NCBI RefSeq assembly: GCF_036030735.1
Contig: NZ_CP107928.1
Location: 7,812,001 to 7,876,000, forward strand
Direction: 5' to 3'
Origin: Streptomyces sp. NBC_00425
GTDB taxonomy: Bacteria > Actinomycetota > Actinomycetes > Streptomycetales > Streptomycetaceae
Length of the DNA: 64,000 nucleotides
In this document: piece after piece, positions 13,500 to 23,366 of the stretch
Position numbering within the stretch: the first letter of the stretch is position 1
Layout of the letters: each line of letters begins with the position of its first letter
Notes under the pieces: model-generated
Database searches by the model: none
What the model was told of the DNA's origin: nothing
What the model saw: only the letters and a program-made list of their open reading frames with translations
Position numbers and translations under genes: made by a program

Positions 13500-14338
13500 C
13501 GATGGAACCCTTCGGCGCGCGTCTGCGGCGGGCCATGGACGAACGCGGCCCGCTGTGCGTCGGCATCGACCCGCACGCGTCCCTGCTCGCCGAGTGGGGT
13601 CTGAACGACGACGTCGCCGGTCTGGAGCGGTTCAGCCGCACGGTCGTCGAGGCGACGGCCGACCGGGTCGCCCTGCTGAAGCCGCAGAGCGCCTTCTTCG
13701 AGCGGTTCGGCTCGCGCGGGGTGGCCGTCCTGGAGAGGACGGTGCAGGAGGCGCGGGAGGCGGGCGCCCTGGTCGTCATGGACGCCAAGCGCGGCGACAT
13801 CGGCTCGACCATGGCCGCCTACGCCGAGTCGTTCCTGCACAAGGACGCCCCGTTGTTCTCCGACGCGCTCACCGTCTCGCCGTACCTCGGCTACGGATCG
13901 CTGTCGCCCGCGGTGGCGCTGGCCCGGGAGAGCGGCGCCGGACTGTTCGTGCTGGCGCTGACCTCCAACCCGGAGGGCGGCGAGGTGCAGCACGCGGTGC
14001 GGGCCGACGGGCGCGACGTGGGCGCGACGATGCTGGCGCACCTGGCCGCCGAGAACGCGGGGGAGGAGCCCCTGGGCTCCTTCGGCGCGGTCGTCGGGGC
14101 CACGCTGGGCGACCTCTCGACGTACGACCTGGACATCAACGGTCCGCTTCTCGCGCCCGGCGTCGGCGCCCAGGGGGCTACGCCGGCCGATCTTCCCCGG
14201 GTCTTCGGGTCCGCGGTGCGCAACGTCGTCCCGAACGTGAGCCGGGGAGTCCTGAGGCACGGTCCCGACGTCGTCGCTCTGCGTGACGCGGTGGAGCGGT
14301 TCGCGTACGCGGTCCGGACCGCCGTGACCGCCGCCTGA
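13496..14338 (+). CDS. pyrF: Orotidine 5'-phosphate decarboxylase, type 2
   Basis: PyrF removes CO2 from OMP to give UMP, the last step encoded here. The 280-aa protein belongs to the longer type 2 subfamily. Its active-site motif MDAKRGDIGS has Asp96, Lys98 and Asp101. The ATG at 13496 overlaps the pyrD stop (ATGA); a second ATG two codons on is also possible. No pyrE is present in the window, so orotate phosphoribosyltransferase must be encoded elsewhere. Confidence 0.96.
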   Translation: MTMEPFGARLRRAMDERGPLCVGIDPHASLLAEWGLNDDVAGLERFSRTVVEATADRVALLKPQSAFFERFGSRGVAVLERTVQEAREAGALVVMDAKRGDIGSTMAAYAESFLHKDAPLFSDALTVSPYLGYGSLSPAVALARESGAGLFVLALTSNPEGGEVQHAVRADGRDVGATMLAHLAAENAGEEPLGSFGAVVGATLGDLSTYDLDINGPLLAPGVGAQGATPADLPRVFGSAVRNVVPNVSRGVLRHGPDVVALRDAVERFAYAVRTAVTAA

Positions 14339-14488
14339 CCGTCGTCCGAGCGGCGTCGGCCGCCCGACCGGGGGTTCGGTGGGGCGGCTCGGGGACGACT
14401 TGAGTCTGGATACATCCTCAAATCCGGGGCAGTATGTCTTAAATGTCCGTCCCTACGGAGGCTGACCAGGACTTTTCCTCTGTTCTCG

Positions 14489-14517
14489 CTGACTCTGGCG
14501 GAGTTGGCCGCTAGTCT
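14489..14517 (+). promoter_or_regulatory. Candidate HrdB-type promoter of the sIHF gene
   Basis: CTGACT (14489-14494), 17 bases, then TAGTCT (14512-14517) resembles the TTGACN/TAGRRT vegetative promoter. It would give a leader of about 105 bases. The rest of the 290-base gap after pyrF shows no ORF. Confidence 0.4.
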
Positions 14518-14628
14518 CCGACGGAGAGTGAACGGGCAGAGCGTGTTGCTCGTATCTCACCAGGTGTGGGGCCACCAGGTTCCTCACCGGTCCGTATCCG
14601 ACAGTTCGACATCCGAGGTGACGTAGGC

Positions 14629-14952
14629 GTGGCTCTTCCGCCCCTTACCCCCGAACAGCGCGCAGCCGCGCTCGAAAAGGCCGCCGCGGCTCGCCGGGAG
14701 CGGGCCGAGGTCAAGAATCGACTGAAGCACTCCGGCGCCTCCCTTCACGAGGTCATCAAGCAGGGTCAGGAAAACGACGTCATCGGCAAGATGAAGGTCT
14801 CCGCCCTCCTGGAGTCGCTCCCGGGCGTGGGCAAAGTCCGCGCCAAGCAGATCATGGAGCGGCTCGGCATCTCCGAGAGTCGCCGCGTGCGCGGCCTCGG
14901 CTCCAACCAGATCGCTTCCCTGGAGCGTGAGTTCGGCAGCACCGGCTCCTGA
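14629..14952 (+). CDS. Integration host factor, actinobacterial type (sIHF/mIHF)
   Basis: This is a nucleoid-associated protein unrelated to the HU/IHF family. It bends DNA and affects topology, antibiotic production and sporulation in Streptomyces. The 107-aa product has a long N-terminal helix (residues about 10-40, rich in Ala, Glu and Arg) and a helix-two-turns-helix DNA-binding domain around [20 protein letters not shown]. The GTG start at 14629 has GAGGTG eight bases upstream and gives exactly the known Streptomyces length. It precedes gmk, the usual actinobacterial order. Confidence 0.95.
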   Translation: MALPPLTPEQRAAALEKAAAARRERAEVKNRLKHSGASLHEVIKQGQENDVIGKMKVSALLESLPGVGKVRAKQIMERLGISESRRVRGLGSNQIASLEREFGSTGS

Positions 14953-15011
14953 TCCCCGGTCCTGCCGGAAGGGAGTCCCGGGCACTCCGGGATTGCTGGA
15001 ATAATCGCTGC

Positions 15012-15605
15012 ATGGCAGTAAACCTCCGGGGGACGACCCCCGACCCCCCGGACGCACGTCCGCGGCTGACCGTGCTCTCCGGCCCCTCAGGGGTCGGCAA
15101 GAGCACGGTCGTCGCTCATATGCGCAAGGAACACCCCGAGGTCTGGCTCTCGGTGTCGGCGACGACCCGTAAGCCCCGACCCGGCGAACGGCACGGCGTC
15201 CACTATTTCTTCGTCACCGACGACGAGATGGACAAGCTGATCGCCAACGGCGAGCTGCTGGAATGGGCCGAGTTCGCCGGCAACCGCTATGGAACTCCAC
15301 GCGCCGCCGTGCTGGAGCGCCTTGAGTCGGGCGAGCCGGTGCTCCTGGAGATCGACCTCCAGGGCGCGCGGCAGGTCCGCGAGTCCATGTCGGAGGCCCG
15401 GCTGGTGTTCCTGTCTCCTCCCTCGTGGGACGAGCTGGTGCGCAGGCTCACCGGGCGGGGCACCGAGCCGCCCGAGGTGATCGAGCGCCGCCTGGAGGCG
15501 GCGAAGATCGAACTCGCGGCCGAGCCGGAGTTCGACGTGACCCTGGTCAACACCTCCGTCGAGGACGTGGCGCGCGAGCTGCTAGCCTTGATGGATGTTG
15601 TGTGA
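15012..15605 (+). CDS. gmk: Guanylate kinase
   Basis: Gmk phosphorylates GMP or dGMP with ATP. The 197-aa protein has the P-loop Gly24-Pro-Ser-Gly-Val-Gly-Lys30-Ser31, the GMP-binding block [19 protein letters not shown] and a LID region around [17 protein letters not shown]. The N-terminal extension of about 18 residues is common in Streptomyces. The ATG has only a weak GGAA ten bases upstream. It is followed 52 bases later by rpoZ, the usual gmk-rpoZ pairing. Confidence 0.95.
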   Translation: MAVNLRGTTPDPPDARPRLTVLSGPSGVGKSTVVAHMRKEHPEVWLSVSATTRKPRPGERHGVHYFFVTDDEMDKLIANGELLEWAEFAGNRYGTPRAAVLERLESGEPVLLEIDLQGARQVRESMSEARLVFLSPPSWDELVRRLTGRGTEPPEVIERRLEAAKIELAAEPEFDVTLVNTSVEDVARELLALMDVV

Positions 15606-15657
15606 TCACGAATCTGTGATCATGACCTATTTTTTCCCATCCATCGGAAGGTAGAGC

Positions 15658-15930
15658 GTGTCCTCTTCCATCTCCGCGCCCGAGGGCATCATCAACCCGC
15701 CGATCGACGAGCTCCTCGAGGCAACCGACTCGAAGTACAGCCTCGTGATCTACGCGGCCAAGCGGGCGCGCCAGATCAACGCGTACTACTCGCAGCTCGG
15801 CGAGGGCCTCCTCGAGTACGTCGGTCCGCTCGTCGACACCCACGTCCACGAGAAGCCGCTGTCGATCGCCCTGCGCGAGATCAACGCCGGTCTGCTGACG
15901 TCCGAGGCCGTCGAGGGCCCTGCGCAGTAG
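15658..15930 (+). CDS. rpoZ: RNA polymerase omega subunit
   Basis: Omega helps fold and assemble the beta-prime subunit. The 90-aa protein carries the family core [20 protein letters not shown] and [12 protein letters not shown]. The GTG start at 15658 has GGAAGG seven bases upstream. The gene sits in the usual gmk-rpoZ-coaBC order. Confidence 0.95.
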   Translation: MSSSISAPEGIINPPIDELLEATDSKYSLVIYAAKRARQINAYYSQLGEGLLEYVGPLVDTHVHEKPLSIALREINAGLLTSEAVEGPAQ

Positions 15931-15955
15931 TATTTTCGGCTCACCGTGGGTTTTT

Positions 15956-15990
15956 CCACAGGCCCGGCAGCGCGACTGCCGGGCCTGTGG
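15956..15990 (+). terminator. Hairpin after rpoZ
   Basis: A 15-bp perfect stem (15956-15970 with 15976-15990) closes a 5-base loop, 26 bases after the rpoZ stop and 62 before coaBC. It likely terminates the gmk-rpoZ transcript at least in part. Confidence 0.75.
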
Positions 15991-16052
15991 TGTGTGATGG
16001 ACCCGTACGCCGGGAGCCGCGGCGTACGCGCGCCGAGGTCCGGGGAGAAACG

Positions 16053-17255
16053 GTGGACAAGCCGAAGGTCGTTCTGGGGGTCAGCGGGGGCATCGCCGCC
16101 TACAAGGCCTGCGAGCTGCTGCGCAGACTGACGGAGTCGGGTCATGACGTGCGTGTCGTGCCCACCGCGTCCGCGCTGCACTTCGTGGGCGCCGCCACCT
16201 GGTCCGCCCTCTCCGGCCACCCCGTCTCGACGGAGGTCTGGGACGACGTCCACGAGGTCCCGCACGTCCGCATCGGCCAGCACGCCGACCTGGTGGTCGT
16301 CGCCCCCGCCACGGCGGACATGCTCGCCAAGGCCGCCCACGGCCTCGCCGACGACCTCCTCACCAACACGCTCCTCACCGCCCGCTGTCCGGTCGTCTTC
16401 GCCCCCGCGATGCACACCGAGATGTGGGAGCACCCGGCCACCCAGGAGAACGTGGCGACACTGCGCCGCCGGGGCGCGCTCGTGATCGAGCCCGCCGTCG
16501 GGCGCCTCACCGGCGTCGACACCGGCAAGGGCCGGCTGCCCGACCCGGCCGAGATCTTCGAGGTCTGCCGTCGGGTTCTGGCCAGAGGAGTGCGGGAGCC
16601 CGATCTGGCCGGGCGGCACGTCGTGATCAGCGCCGGCGGCACCCGAGAGCCCCTCGACCCGGTCCGCTTCCTCGGCAACCGCTCCTCCGGCAAGCAGGGG
16701 TACGCCCTGGCCCGCACCGCCGCAGCCCGCGGCGCCCGCGTCACGCTGATAGCGGCCAACACCGGTCTGCCCGACCCCGCGGGCGTCGACGTGGTCCCGG
16801 TCGGCACGGCCGTACAGCTGCGGGAGGCGGTCCTGAAGGCCGCGGCCGACGCCGACGCGGTCGTCATGGCCGCCGCGGTCGCCGACTTCCGGCCGCAGAC
16901 CTACGCGGCCGGCAAGATCAAGAAGAAGGACGGCGAGGAGCCCGCCCCCGTCGTGCTGGTGCGAAATCCGGACATCCTCGCGGAGATGTCCGCCGACCGG
17001 GCGCGCCCCAACCAGGTGGTTGTCGGCTTCGCCGCCGAGACCGACGACGTCCTGGCGAACGGCCGGACGAAGCTGCGGCGCAAAGGCTGCGACCTGCTCG
17101 TGGTGAACGAGGTGGGGGAGCGCAGGACGTTCGGCTCCGAGGAGAACGAGGCCGTCGTGCTGGGGGCCGACGGCAGTGAAACCCCTGTGGCCCATGGCCC
17201 GAAGGAGGCCCTGGCCGACATCGTGTGGGACCTGGTGGCACAGCGCCTGAGCTGA
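16053..17255 (+). CDS. coaBC: Bifunctional phosphopantothenoylcysteine decarboxylase / synthase
   Basis: CoaBC makes 4'-phosphopantetheine from 4'-phosphopantothenate and cysteine in coenzyme A synthesis. The 400-aa protein has an N-terminal FMN-binding CoaC domain (about 1-190; [17 protein letters not shown] near the start, [11 protein letters not shown] in the active-site region). A C-terminal CoaB domain follows (about 190-400; [15 protein letters not shown] and the KIKKKDG nucleotide-binding motif). The GTG at 16053 follows GGGGAG at 16042-16047. metK follows on the same strand after 239 bases. Confidence 0.95.
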   Translation: MDKPKVVLGVSGGIAAYKACELLRRLTESGHDVRVVPTASALHFVGAATWSALSGHPVSTEVWDDVHEVPHVRIGQHADLVVVAPATADMLAKAAHGLADDLLTNTLLTARCPVVFAPAMHTEMWEHPATQENVATLRRRGALVIEPAVGRLTGVDTGKGRLPDPAEIFEVCRRVLARGVREPDLAGRHVVISAGGTREPLDPVRFLGNRSSGKQGYALARTAAARGARVTLIAANTGLPDPAGVDVVPVGTAVQLREAVLKAAADADAVVMAAAVADFRPQTYAAGKIKKKDGEEPAPVVLVRNPDILAEMSADRARPNQVVVGFAAETDDVLANGRTKLRRKGCDLLVVNEVGERRTFGSEENEAVVLGADGSETPVAHGPKEALADIVWDLVAQRLS

Positions 17256-17408
17256 CCGGTCGGCGTGCCCGCGATCACGCCGGGCCCGGCCGGATTCGGG
17301 TCCGCGTCCCCTGGCCAAGGGTGGCGGGCATTCGGCAGAATGCCCGTGCCGCAGGTCACAGCGCTCCCGAGAGGCGAGACGGGTGGGCCGGTGGCGGGGC
17401 ACGACCGA

Positions 17409-17414
17409 TAAACT
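17409..17414 (+). promoter_or_regulatory. Candidate -10 of the metK promoter
   Basis: TAAACT is one of the few AT-rich hexamers in the 239-base gap and lies 80 bases before the metK start. No good -35 was found. I looked for a SAM-IV type riboswitch in this leader and did not see its core. Confidence 0.25.
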
Positions 17415-17494
17415 GTTCTCGGACGACGCCGGGCGCAGCTCCTGTCGCGTCCGCCAATGATCAGCCAGCAGCCGCTGCAACCCCAGGGAGCGTT

Positions 17495-18703
17495 GTGTCC
17501 CGTCGCCTGTTCACTTCGGAGTCTGTGACCGAGGGTCACCCCGACAAGATCGCTGACCAGATCAGCGACACCATCCTCGACGCCCTGCTGCGTGAGGACC
17601 CGGCCTCCCGGGTCGCCGTCGAGACCCTGATCACGACCGGTCTGGTGCATGTGGCCGGCGAGGTCACCACCAAGGCCTACGCGCCGATCCCCCAGCTGGT
17701 GCGCGACAAGATCCTCGAGATCGGCTACGACTCCTCCAAGAAGGGCTTCGACGGCGCCTCCTGCGGCGTCTCGGTGTCCATCGGGGCGCAGTCCGCGGAC
17801 ATCGCCCAGGGTGTCGACACGGCGTACGAGTCCCGGGTCGAGGGCGACGAGGACGAGCTGGACCGTCAGGGCGCCGGTGACCAGGGCCTGATGTTCGGTT
17901 ACGCCTCCGACGAGACGCCGACGCTGATGCCGCTGCCGATCTTCCTGGCGCACCGGCTGTCGAAGCGTCTGTCGGACGTCCGCAAGAACGGGACCATCCC
18001 CTACCTGCGTCCCGACGGCAAGACCCAGGTCACCATCGAGTACGACGGGGACAAGGCGGTCCGTCTGGACACCGTCGTCGTCTCCTCGCAGCACGCGTCC
18101 GACATCGACCTGGACTCGCTGCTGGCGCCCGACATCCGCGAGTTCGTCGTGGAGCCGGAGCTGAAGGCGCTCCTGGACGAGGGCATCAAGCTGGACACCG
18201 AGAACTACCGGCTGCTGGTGAACCCGACCGGGCGTTTCGAGATCGGCGGTCCGATGGGCGACGCCGGCCTCACCGGCCGCAAGATCATCATCGACACCTA
18301 CGGCGGCATGGCCCGGCACGGCGGCGGCGCGTTCTCGGGCAAGGACCCCTCCAAGGTCGACCGCTCGGCCGCGTACGCGATGCGCTGGGTGGCGAAGAAC
18401 GTGGTGGCGGCCGGTCTGGCGGCCCGCTGCGAGGTCCAGGTCGCCTACGCGATCGGCAAGGCCGAGCCGGTGGGGCTGTTCGTCGAGACCTTCGGCACCG
18501 CCAAGGTCGACGTCGAGAAGATCGAGAAGGCCATCGACGACGTCTTCGACCTTCGTCCGGCCGCGATCATCCGCGATCTCGACCTGCTGCGCCCGATCTA
18601 CGCCCAGACCGCCGCGTACGGCCACTTCGGCCGTGAGCTGCCCGACTTCACGTGGGAGCGCACGGACCGCGTGGACGCGCTGCGCCAGGCCGCGGGCCTG
18701 TAG
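17495..18703 (+). CDS. metK: S-adenosylmethionine synthetase
   Basis: MetK forms SAM from methionine and ATP, releasing phosphate and pyrophosphate. The 402-aa protein has the family motifs GHPDK (residues 14-18), [12 protein letters not shown] and [16 protein letters not shown]. The GTG at 17495 follows AGGGAG at 17485-17490; it gives the standard Streptomyces length and start ([17 protein letters not shown]). A hairpin terminator follows. Confidence 0.96.
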   Translation: MSRRLFTSESVTEGHPDKIADQISDTILDALLREDPASRVAVETLITTGLVHVAGEVTTKAYAPIPQLVRDKILEIGYDSSKKGFDGASCGVSVSIGAQSADIAQGVDTAYESRVEGDEDELDRQGAGDQGLMFGYASDETPTLMPLPIFLAHRLSKRLSDVRKNGTIPYLRPDGKTQVTIEYDGDKAVRLDTVVVSSQHASDIDLDSLLAPDIREFVVEPELKALLDEGIKLDTENYRLLVNPTGRFEIGGPMGDAGLTGRKIIIDTYGGMARHGGGAFSGKDPSKVDRSAAYAMRWVAKNVVAAGLAARCEVQVAYAIGKAEPVGLFVETFGTAKVDVEKIEKAIDDVFDLRPAAIIRDLDLLRPIYAQTAAYGHFGRELPDFTWERTDRVDALRQAAGL

Positions 18704-18726
18704 CACTCGGTCGCCACGGCGACTCG

Positions 18727-18762
18727 CAGGGGCCCGTCCCTCCCTCGGGGGCCGGGCCCCTG
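18727..18762 (+). terminator. Hairpin after metK
   Basis: Arms caggggcccg (18727-18736) and cgggcccctg (18753-18762) form a 10-bp stem, 24 bases after the metK stop. The rest of the 320-base gap up to priA is GC-rich with no ORF or clear promoter that I can support. Confidence 0.6.
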
Positions 18763-19023
18763 GCGTGTCTCGGGGGCGTCGTCCCGTCGGCGCCCACGCG
18801 CGGCGGGGACGCCTCGCGACGTCCCGCGGTGCTTCCCGTCCCGGTGACCTCCCGGGGCGACCTGCCGGTACGAGGTCTGCGGCTGCCGCGTGGAGCGCCT
18901 CCTCGGGCGCGCGGGGAAACCGGGCGGGGCCCGTGCCGGGGGCCTGCCTGATCTCGGGAGCATGACTTCGGGGCGTCTTCGCGGCGCCCTCGGTTGTCAG
19001 TGGGGTTTGGTAAGAATGCAGGT

Positions 19024-21204
19024 GTGAGCAGCGAGAACGGGCAGGGGGGCGGAGGTGCGGCCGGGGAGGGCGCGCCGCCGGAGCAGCTCGCGCTGATCCG
19101 GGAGAGCGTCCGGCAGGCCAAGGCGCCGCGGGCCAAGCCCCGGACGTGGCGGGGGGCCGCGCTGGCCGAGGAGTTGCCGGTCGCGCGGGTGCTCGTCGAC
19201 AAGGGCGTGCTGCATCTGGACCGGTACTTCGACTATGCGGTGCCGGCCGAACTCGACGCCGACGCCCAGCCGGGGGTGCGGGTGCGGGTCCGCTTCGGAG
19301 CGGGGCGCGGGCGGGTGCGGGAGGGGCGCCGCGAGGGCGGGGGCCTCATCGACGGCTTCCTCATCGAGCGGCGCGCCGCGTCCGACTACTCAGGGCCGCT
19401 CGCGGCGCTCGCCCAGGTGGTGTCGCCCGAACGGGTGCTGAGCCAGGAGCTGCTGGGGCTGGCGCGGGCCGTCGCCGACCGGTATGCAGGCAGCCTGGCC
19501 GACGTGCTGCAGCTCGCCGTCCCGCCGCGCAACGCCCGGGCCGAGCAGCGGCCCTCGCCCGCGCCGTTGCCGCCGCCCGCCCCGCCGACGCCCGGTTCCT
19601 GGGACCGGTACGAGCGCGGTGGCGCGTTCCTCGAGTCCCTGGCGTCCGGCGGAGCGCCGCGCGCGGTGTGGAACGCGCTGCCCGGGCCCGAGTGGAGCGG
19701 GGAGCTGGCGCGGGCGGTCGCCGCGACACTCGCCTCGGGGCGCGGAGCCCTGGTCGTCGTCCCCGACGGACGGGCCGCCGCCCGGGTCGACGCCGCGCTG
19801 ACGGCCGTGCTCGGGGAGGGGCGGCACGCGCTGCTCACCGCGGACGCCGGGCCCGAGAAGCGGTACCGGGAGTGGCTCGCCGTGCGGCGCGGGTCCGTGC
19901 GGGCGGTCGTCGGGACCCGGGCCGCGATGTTCGCGCCGGTCCAGGACCTCGGTCTGCTGGCCCTCTGGGACGACGGGGACGACACCCACAGCGAGCTGCA
20001 CGCGCCGCAGCCCCACGCGCGGGAGGTGCTGCTGCTGAGGGCGGCTCAGGACAGGTGCGGCTTTCTGATGGGCGGCTGGAGCTGCACCGTGGAGGGCGCC
20101 CAGCTCGTCGAGAGCGGGTGGGCCCGGCCGTTGGCCGCCCCTCGGGAGCAGGTGCGGCGCACCGCTCCACTGGTGCGGACCGTGGGCGACCAGGATCTCG
20201 CCCGGGACGAGGCGGCCCGGGCAGCCCGCCTGCCGACCCTCGCCTGGCAGGCGGTCCGGGAGGGACTGAAGAACGGGCCGGTGCTGGTACAGGTGCCCCG
20301 GCGCGGCTACGTGCCGCGGATGGCCTGTGCGCAGTGCCGGGCCGCCGCCCGGTGCCGGCACTGCTCCGGACCGCTGGAGGCGCGGGACGGCGGCGCTCCG
20401 TGGTGCGGCTGGTGCGGGCGTGAGGAGGGCGCCTGGCACTGTCCCGAGTGCGGCTCGTTCCGGCTGCGGGCCCAGGTCGTGGGCGCACGGCGGACGGCGG
20501 AGGAGCTGGGGCGGGCGTTCCCCGCCGTTCCGGTGCGGACGTCGGGGCGCGAGCATGTGCTGGACACCGTGCCCGGGTCGCCCGCGCTCGTGGTGTCCAC
20601 GCCGGGCGCCGAGCCGGTGGCCGAGGGCGGGTACGCGGCGGCCCTGCTGCTGGACGGCTGGGCCATGCTGGGCCGGCCCGACCTGCGGGCCGGGGAGGAC
20701 GCGCTGCGCCGCTGGGTCGCCGCCGCCGCCCTGGTCCGGCCGCAGGGCGACGGCGGGACGGTGGTCGTCGTCGCCGAGCCGACGCTGCGGCCGGTGCAGG
20801 CGCTGGTGCGCTGGGATCCCGTGGGACACGCGGTCCGGGAGCTCTCCGAGCGGGCCGAGCTGGGCTTTCCGCCGGTGTCGCGGATGGCGGCGGTGTCGGG
20901 GACGGCGGAGGCGGTGACCGCGTTCCTCGCCGCCGTCGACCTGCCGGGCGAGGCGGAGGTGCTGGGGCCGGTCCCGGTTCCGGCCGAGCCTGCCGGGCGG
21001 CCCCGCCGTCCGGGGGCGCCGCCGCCCGGGGAGCAGTGGGAGCGGGCGCTGATCCGGGTGCCGCCGGGGAGCGGCGCCGCACTCGCCGCCGCGTTGAAGG
21101 CGGCGCAGGCGGCGCGGATGGCCAGGTCGGGCGGGGCGGGGCGTTCCGGGCGGGGCGCGGAAGAGGCCGTCCGGGTGCGGATCGACCCGCCGGACATCGG
21201 GTGA
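19024..21204 (+). CDS. priA: Primosomal protein N' (PriA) lacking helicase motifs
   Basis: PriA restarts collapsed replication forks. The 726-aa protein keeps the N-terminal 3'-DNA-binding domain (VARVLVDKGVLHLDRYFDYAVP) and the zinc-binding region with eight cysteines (CAQC, CRHC, CGWC, CPEC). The Walker A position expected as GxTGSGKT reads ALPGPEWSGELAR, and the DEEH box reads DDGDDTH. The protein is therefore unlikely to hydrolyse ATP or unwind DNA, a known feature of actinobacterial PriA. The GTG at 19024 was chosen; an in-frame TTG at 18994 is possible. The ribosome site is weak. Confidence 0.9.
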   Translation: MSSENGQGGGGAAGEGAPPEQLALIRESVRQAKAPRAKPRTWRGAALAEELPVARVLVDKGVLHLDRYFDYAVPAELDADAQPGVRVRVRFGAGRGRVREGRREGGGLIDGFLIERRAASDYSGPLAALAQVVSPERVLSQELLGLARAVADRYAGSLADVLQLAVPPRNARAEQRPSPAPLPPPAPPTPGSWDRYERGGAFLESLASGGAPRAVWNALPGPEWSGELARAVAATLASGRGALVVVPDGRAAARVDAALTAVLGEGRHALLTADAGPEKRYREWLAVRRGSVRAVVGTRAAMFAPVQDLGLLALWDDGDDTHSELHAPQPHAREVLLLRAAQDRCGFLMGGWSCTVEGAQLVESGWARPLAAPREQVRRTAPLVRTVGDQDLARDEAARAARLPTLAWQAVREGLKNGPVLVQVPRRGYVPRMACAQCRAAARCRHCSGPLEARDGGAPWCGWCGREEGAWHCPECGSFRLRAQVVGARRTAEELGRAFPAVPVRTSGREHVLDTVPGSPALVVSTPGAEPVAEGGYAAALLLDGWAMLGRPDLRAGEDALRRWVAAAALVRPQGDGGTVVVVAEPTLRPVQALVRWDPVGHAVRELSERAELGFPPVSRMAAVSGTAEAVTAFLAAVDLPGEAEVLGPVPVPAEPAGRPRRPGAPPPGEQWERALIRVPPGSGAALAAALKAAQAARMARSGGAGRSGRGAEEAVRVRIDPPDIG

Positions 21205-21435
21205 GGGAGAGGTCGCCGAAGTCGGCCCCCGGGTGTTCCGCACCTCCCGGGCCCGCCGTCTCCAGAGCGAGGAGGGCGGTCCGGCGGCGGTGCGTCCGGG
21301 CCCGGTGGGCGGGCCGGCCGCGGCTACGTGACCGTCGGCACCGGGGAGTGATCGGCGTGAGGGCCCCGAGGGCGAAGGCCGGCGACGGCGCGGCACGGGG
21401 GAGCGGGGCGCCGGGACCGTTGGCGCGAAATGCGA

Positions 21436-21465
21436 CTGCCCTCTCGGAGGGGGCCGAGAGGGCAG
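21436..21465. terminator. Bidirectional terminator between priA and the HTH gene
   Basis: A 12-bp stem ctgccctctcgg / ccgagagggcag closes a 6-base loop, 28 bases from the end of the convergent gene. The remaining sequence between 21205 and 21435 shows no supported feature. Confidence 0.7.
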
Positions 21466-21493
21466 GTGGGGCGGGGGAGGCGCGGTGCCCGCG

Positions 21494-22078
<585 letters not shown>

Positions 22079-22212
22079 TCAACTCTTTCTTGACCAACGC
22101 GGGTTCGCTCCGCTGGTCACGGTGTGGGGGCGTATGGGCATATGCGTACGCCCCCCCGTCGGGAGGGGCCGGGCGGCCGGCCCGTGCGGGTTCCGGGGTT
22201 TCGTCGGCGGCA

Positions 22213-22218
22213 TAAACT
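22213..22218 (+). promoter_or_regulatory. Candidate -10 for fmt
   Basis: TAAACT lies 46 bases before the fmt start. A weak TTCCGG is near the expected -35 position. This is the only AT-rich hexamer in the divergent region. Confidence 0.3.
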
Positions 22219-22263
22219 CGTGTGTTGCCCGTCGTTCGTCCTTTCGAGAGGCACCGCCCACTC

Positions 22264-23196
22264 ATGAAGCTCGTCTTCGCCGGTACCCCCGAGGTCGCCG
22301 TTCCCGCCCTGGACGCTCTCATCGCCTCCGGGCGGCACGAGGTGGCCGCTGTCGTCACGCGACCCGACGCGCCGTCCGGGCGGGGACGCAGGCTGGTCGC
22401 CTCGCCCGTGGCCCAGCGGGCCGAGGAGGCCGGCATCGAGGTGCTGAAGCCCGTCAGGCCGCGGGAGCCGGAGTTCCTGGAGCGGCTGCGGCAGATCGCG
22501 CCCGACTGCTGTCCCGTCGTGGCCTACGGGGCGTTGCTGCCCCGGGTGGCGCTGGACATCCCGGCGCGCGGATGGGTCAACCTGCACTTCTCGCTGCTGC
22601 CCGCCTGGCGCGGCGCCGCTCCTGTGCAGCACGCCGTCATGGCCGGGGACGAGATCACCGGCGCGGCCACCTTCCTCATCGAGGAAGGGCTCGACTCCGG
22701 ACCGGTGTACGGGACGGTGACGGAGGAGATCCGCCCCACCGACACCAGCGGCGACCTGCTCACCCGGCTCGCCTTCGCCGGGAGCGGCCTCCTCGCCGCG
22801 ACCATGGACGGGATCGAGGACGGCACCCTGAAGGCCGTTCCGCAGCCCGCCGACGGGATCACCCTCGCGCCGAAGATCACCGTCGAGGACGCCCAGGTCG
22901 ACTGGGCCACGCCGGCCCTGCGCGTCGACCGCGTGGTGCGGGGCTGCACCCCGGCCCCCGGGGCGTGGACGACCTTCCGCGGCGAACGGCTCAAGCTCGT
23001 CCAGGTCCGGCCCGTCCCCGAGCGGACCGACCTCGCCCCGGGCGCGCTCGCCGTGGGCAAGAACAGCGTGCACGTCGGCACCGGCTCGTACGCCGTCGAG
23101 CTGCTGTGGGTGCAGGCGCAGGGGAAGAAACCGATGCGGGCCGCCGACTGGGCGCGGGGCGTCCGGATCGGGGACGGCGAGGCCGTCGGGGCGTAG
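22264..23196 (+). CDS. fmt: Methionyl-tRNA formyltransferase
   Basis: Fmt formylates initiator Met-tRNA using 10-formyl-THF. The 310-aa protein has the catalytic block [19 protein letters not shown], with the Asn and His of the N-x-H catalytic set, and Asp in GLDSGPV. A C-terminal OB-like tRNA-binding domain follows (about 205-310). The ATG at 22264 has GAGAGG twelve bases upstream, a long spacing. It precedes rsmB, the common fmt-rsmB order. Confidence 0.95.
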   Translation: MKLVFAGTPEVAVPALDALIASGRHEVAAVVTRPDAPSGRGRRLVASPVAQRAEEAGIEVLKPVRPREPEFLERLRQIAPDCCPVVAYGALLPRVALDIPARGWVNLHFSLLPAWRGAAPVQHAVMAGDEITGAATFLIEEGLDSGPVYGTVTEEIRPTDTSGDLLTRLAFAGSGLLAATMDGIEDGTLKAVPQPADGITLAPKITVEDAQVDWATPALRVDRVVRGCTPAPGAWTTFRGERLKLVQVRPVPERTDLAPGALAVGKNSVHVGTGSYAVELLWVQAQGKKPMRAADWARGVRIGDGEAVGA

Positions 23197-23366
23197 CCCG
23201 GGCAGCCGACGTACGCTGGACGCACCCTTTTTCCGCCGTCCCTGTCCCCCTCGACGGGCCCTCTCCGACGCGTCCTCCCCGATGGGGCGCGCTGCGCGAG
23301 CCGGCCGTCGCCCCCGATGTCCCTCTCGACGCACCTTTCCCTTCTGTCATCCGGAGCACCTTTCTC

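Noticed and set aside
17256..17494. SAM riboswitch upstream of metK
   Set aside because: The leader lacks the conserved core of SAM-I, SAM-II or SAM-IV as far as I can read it.
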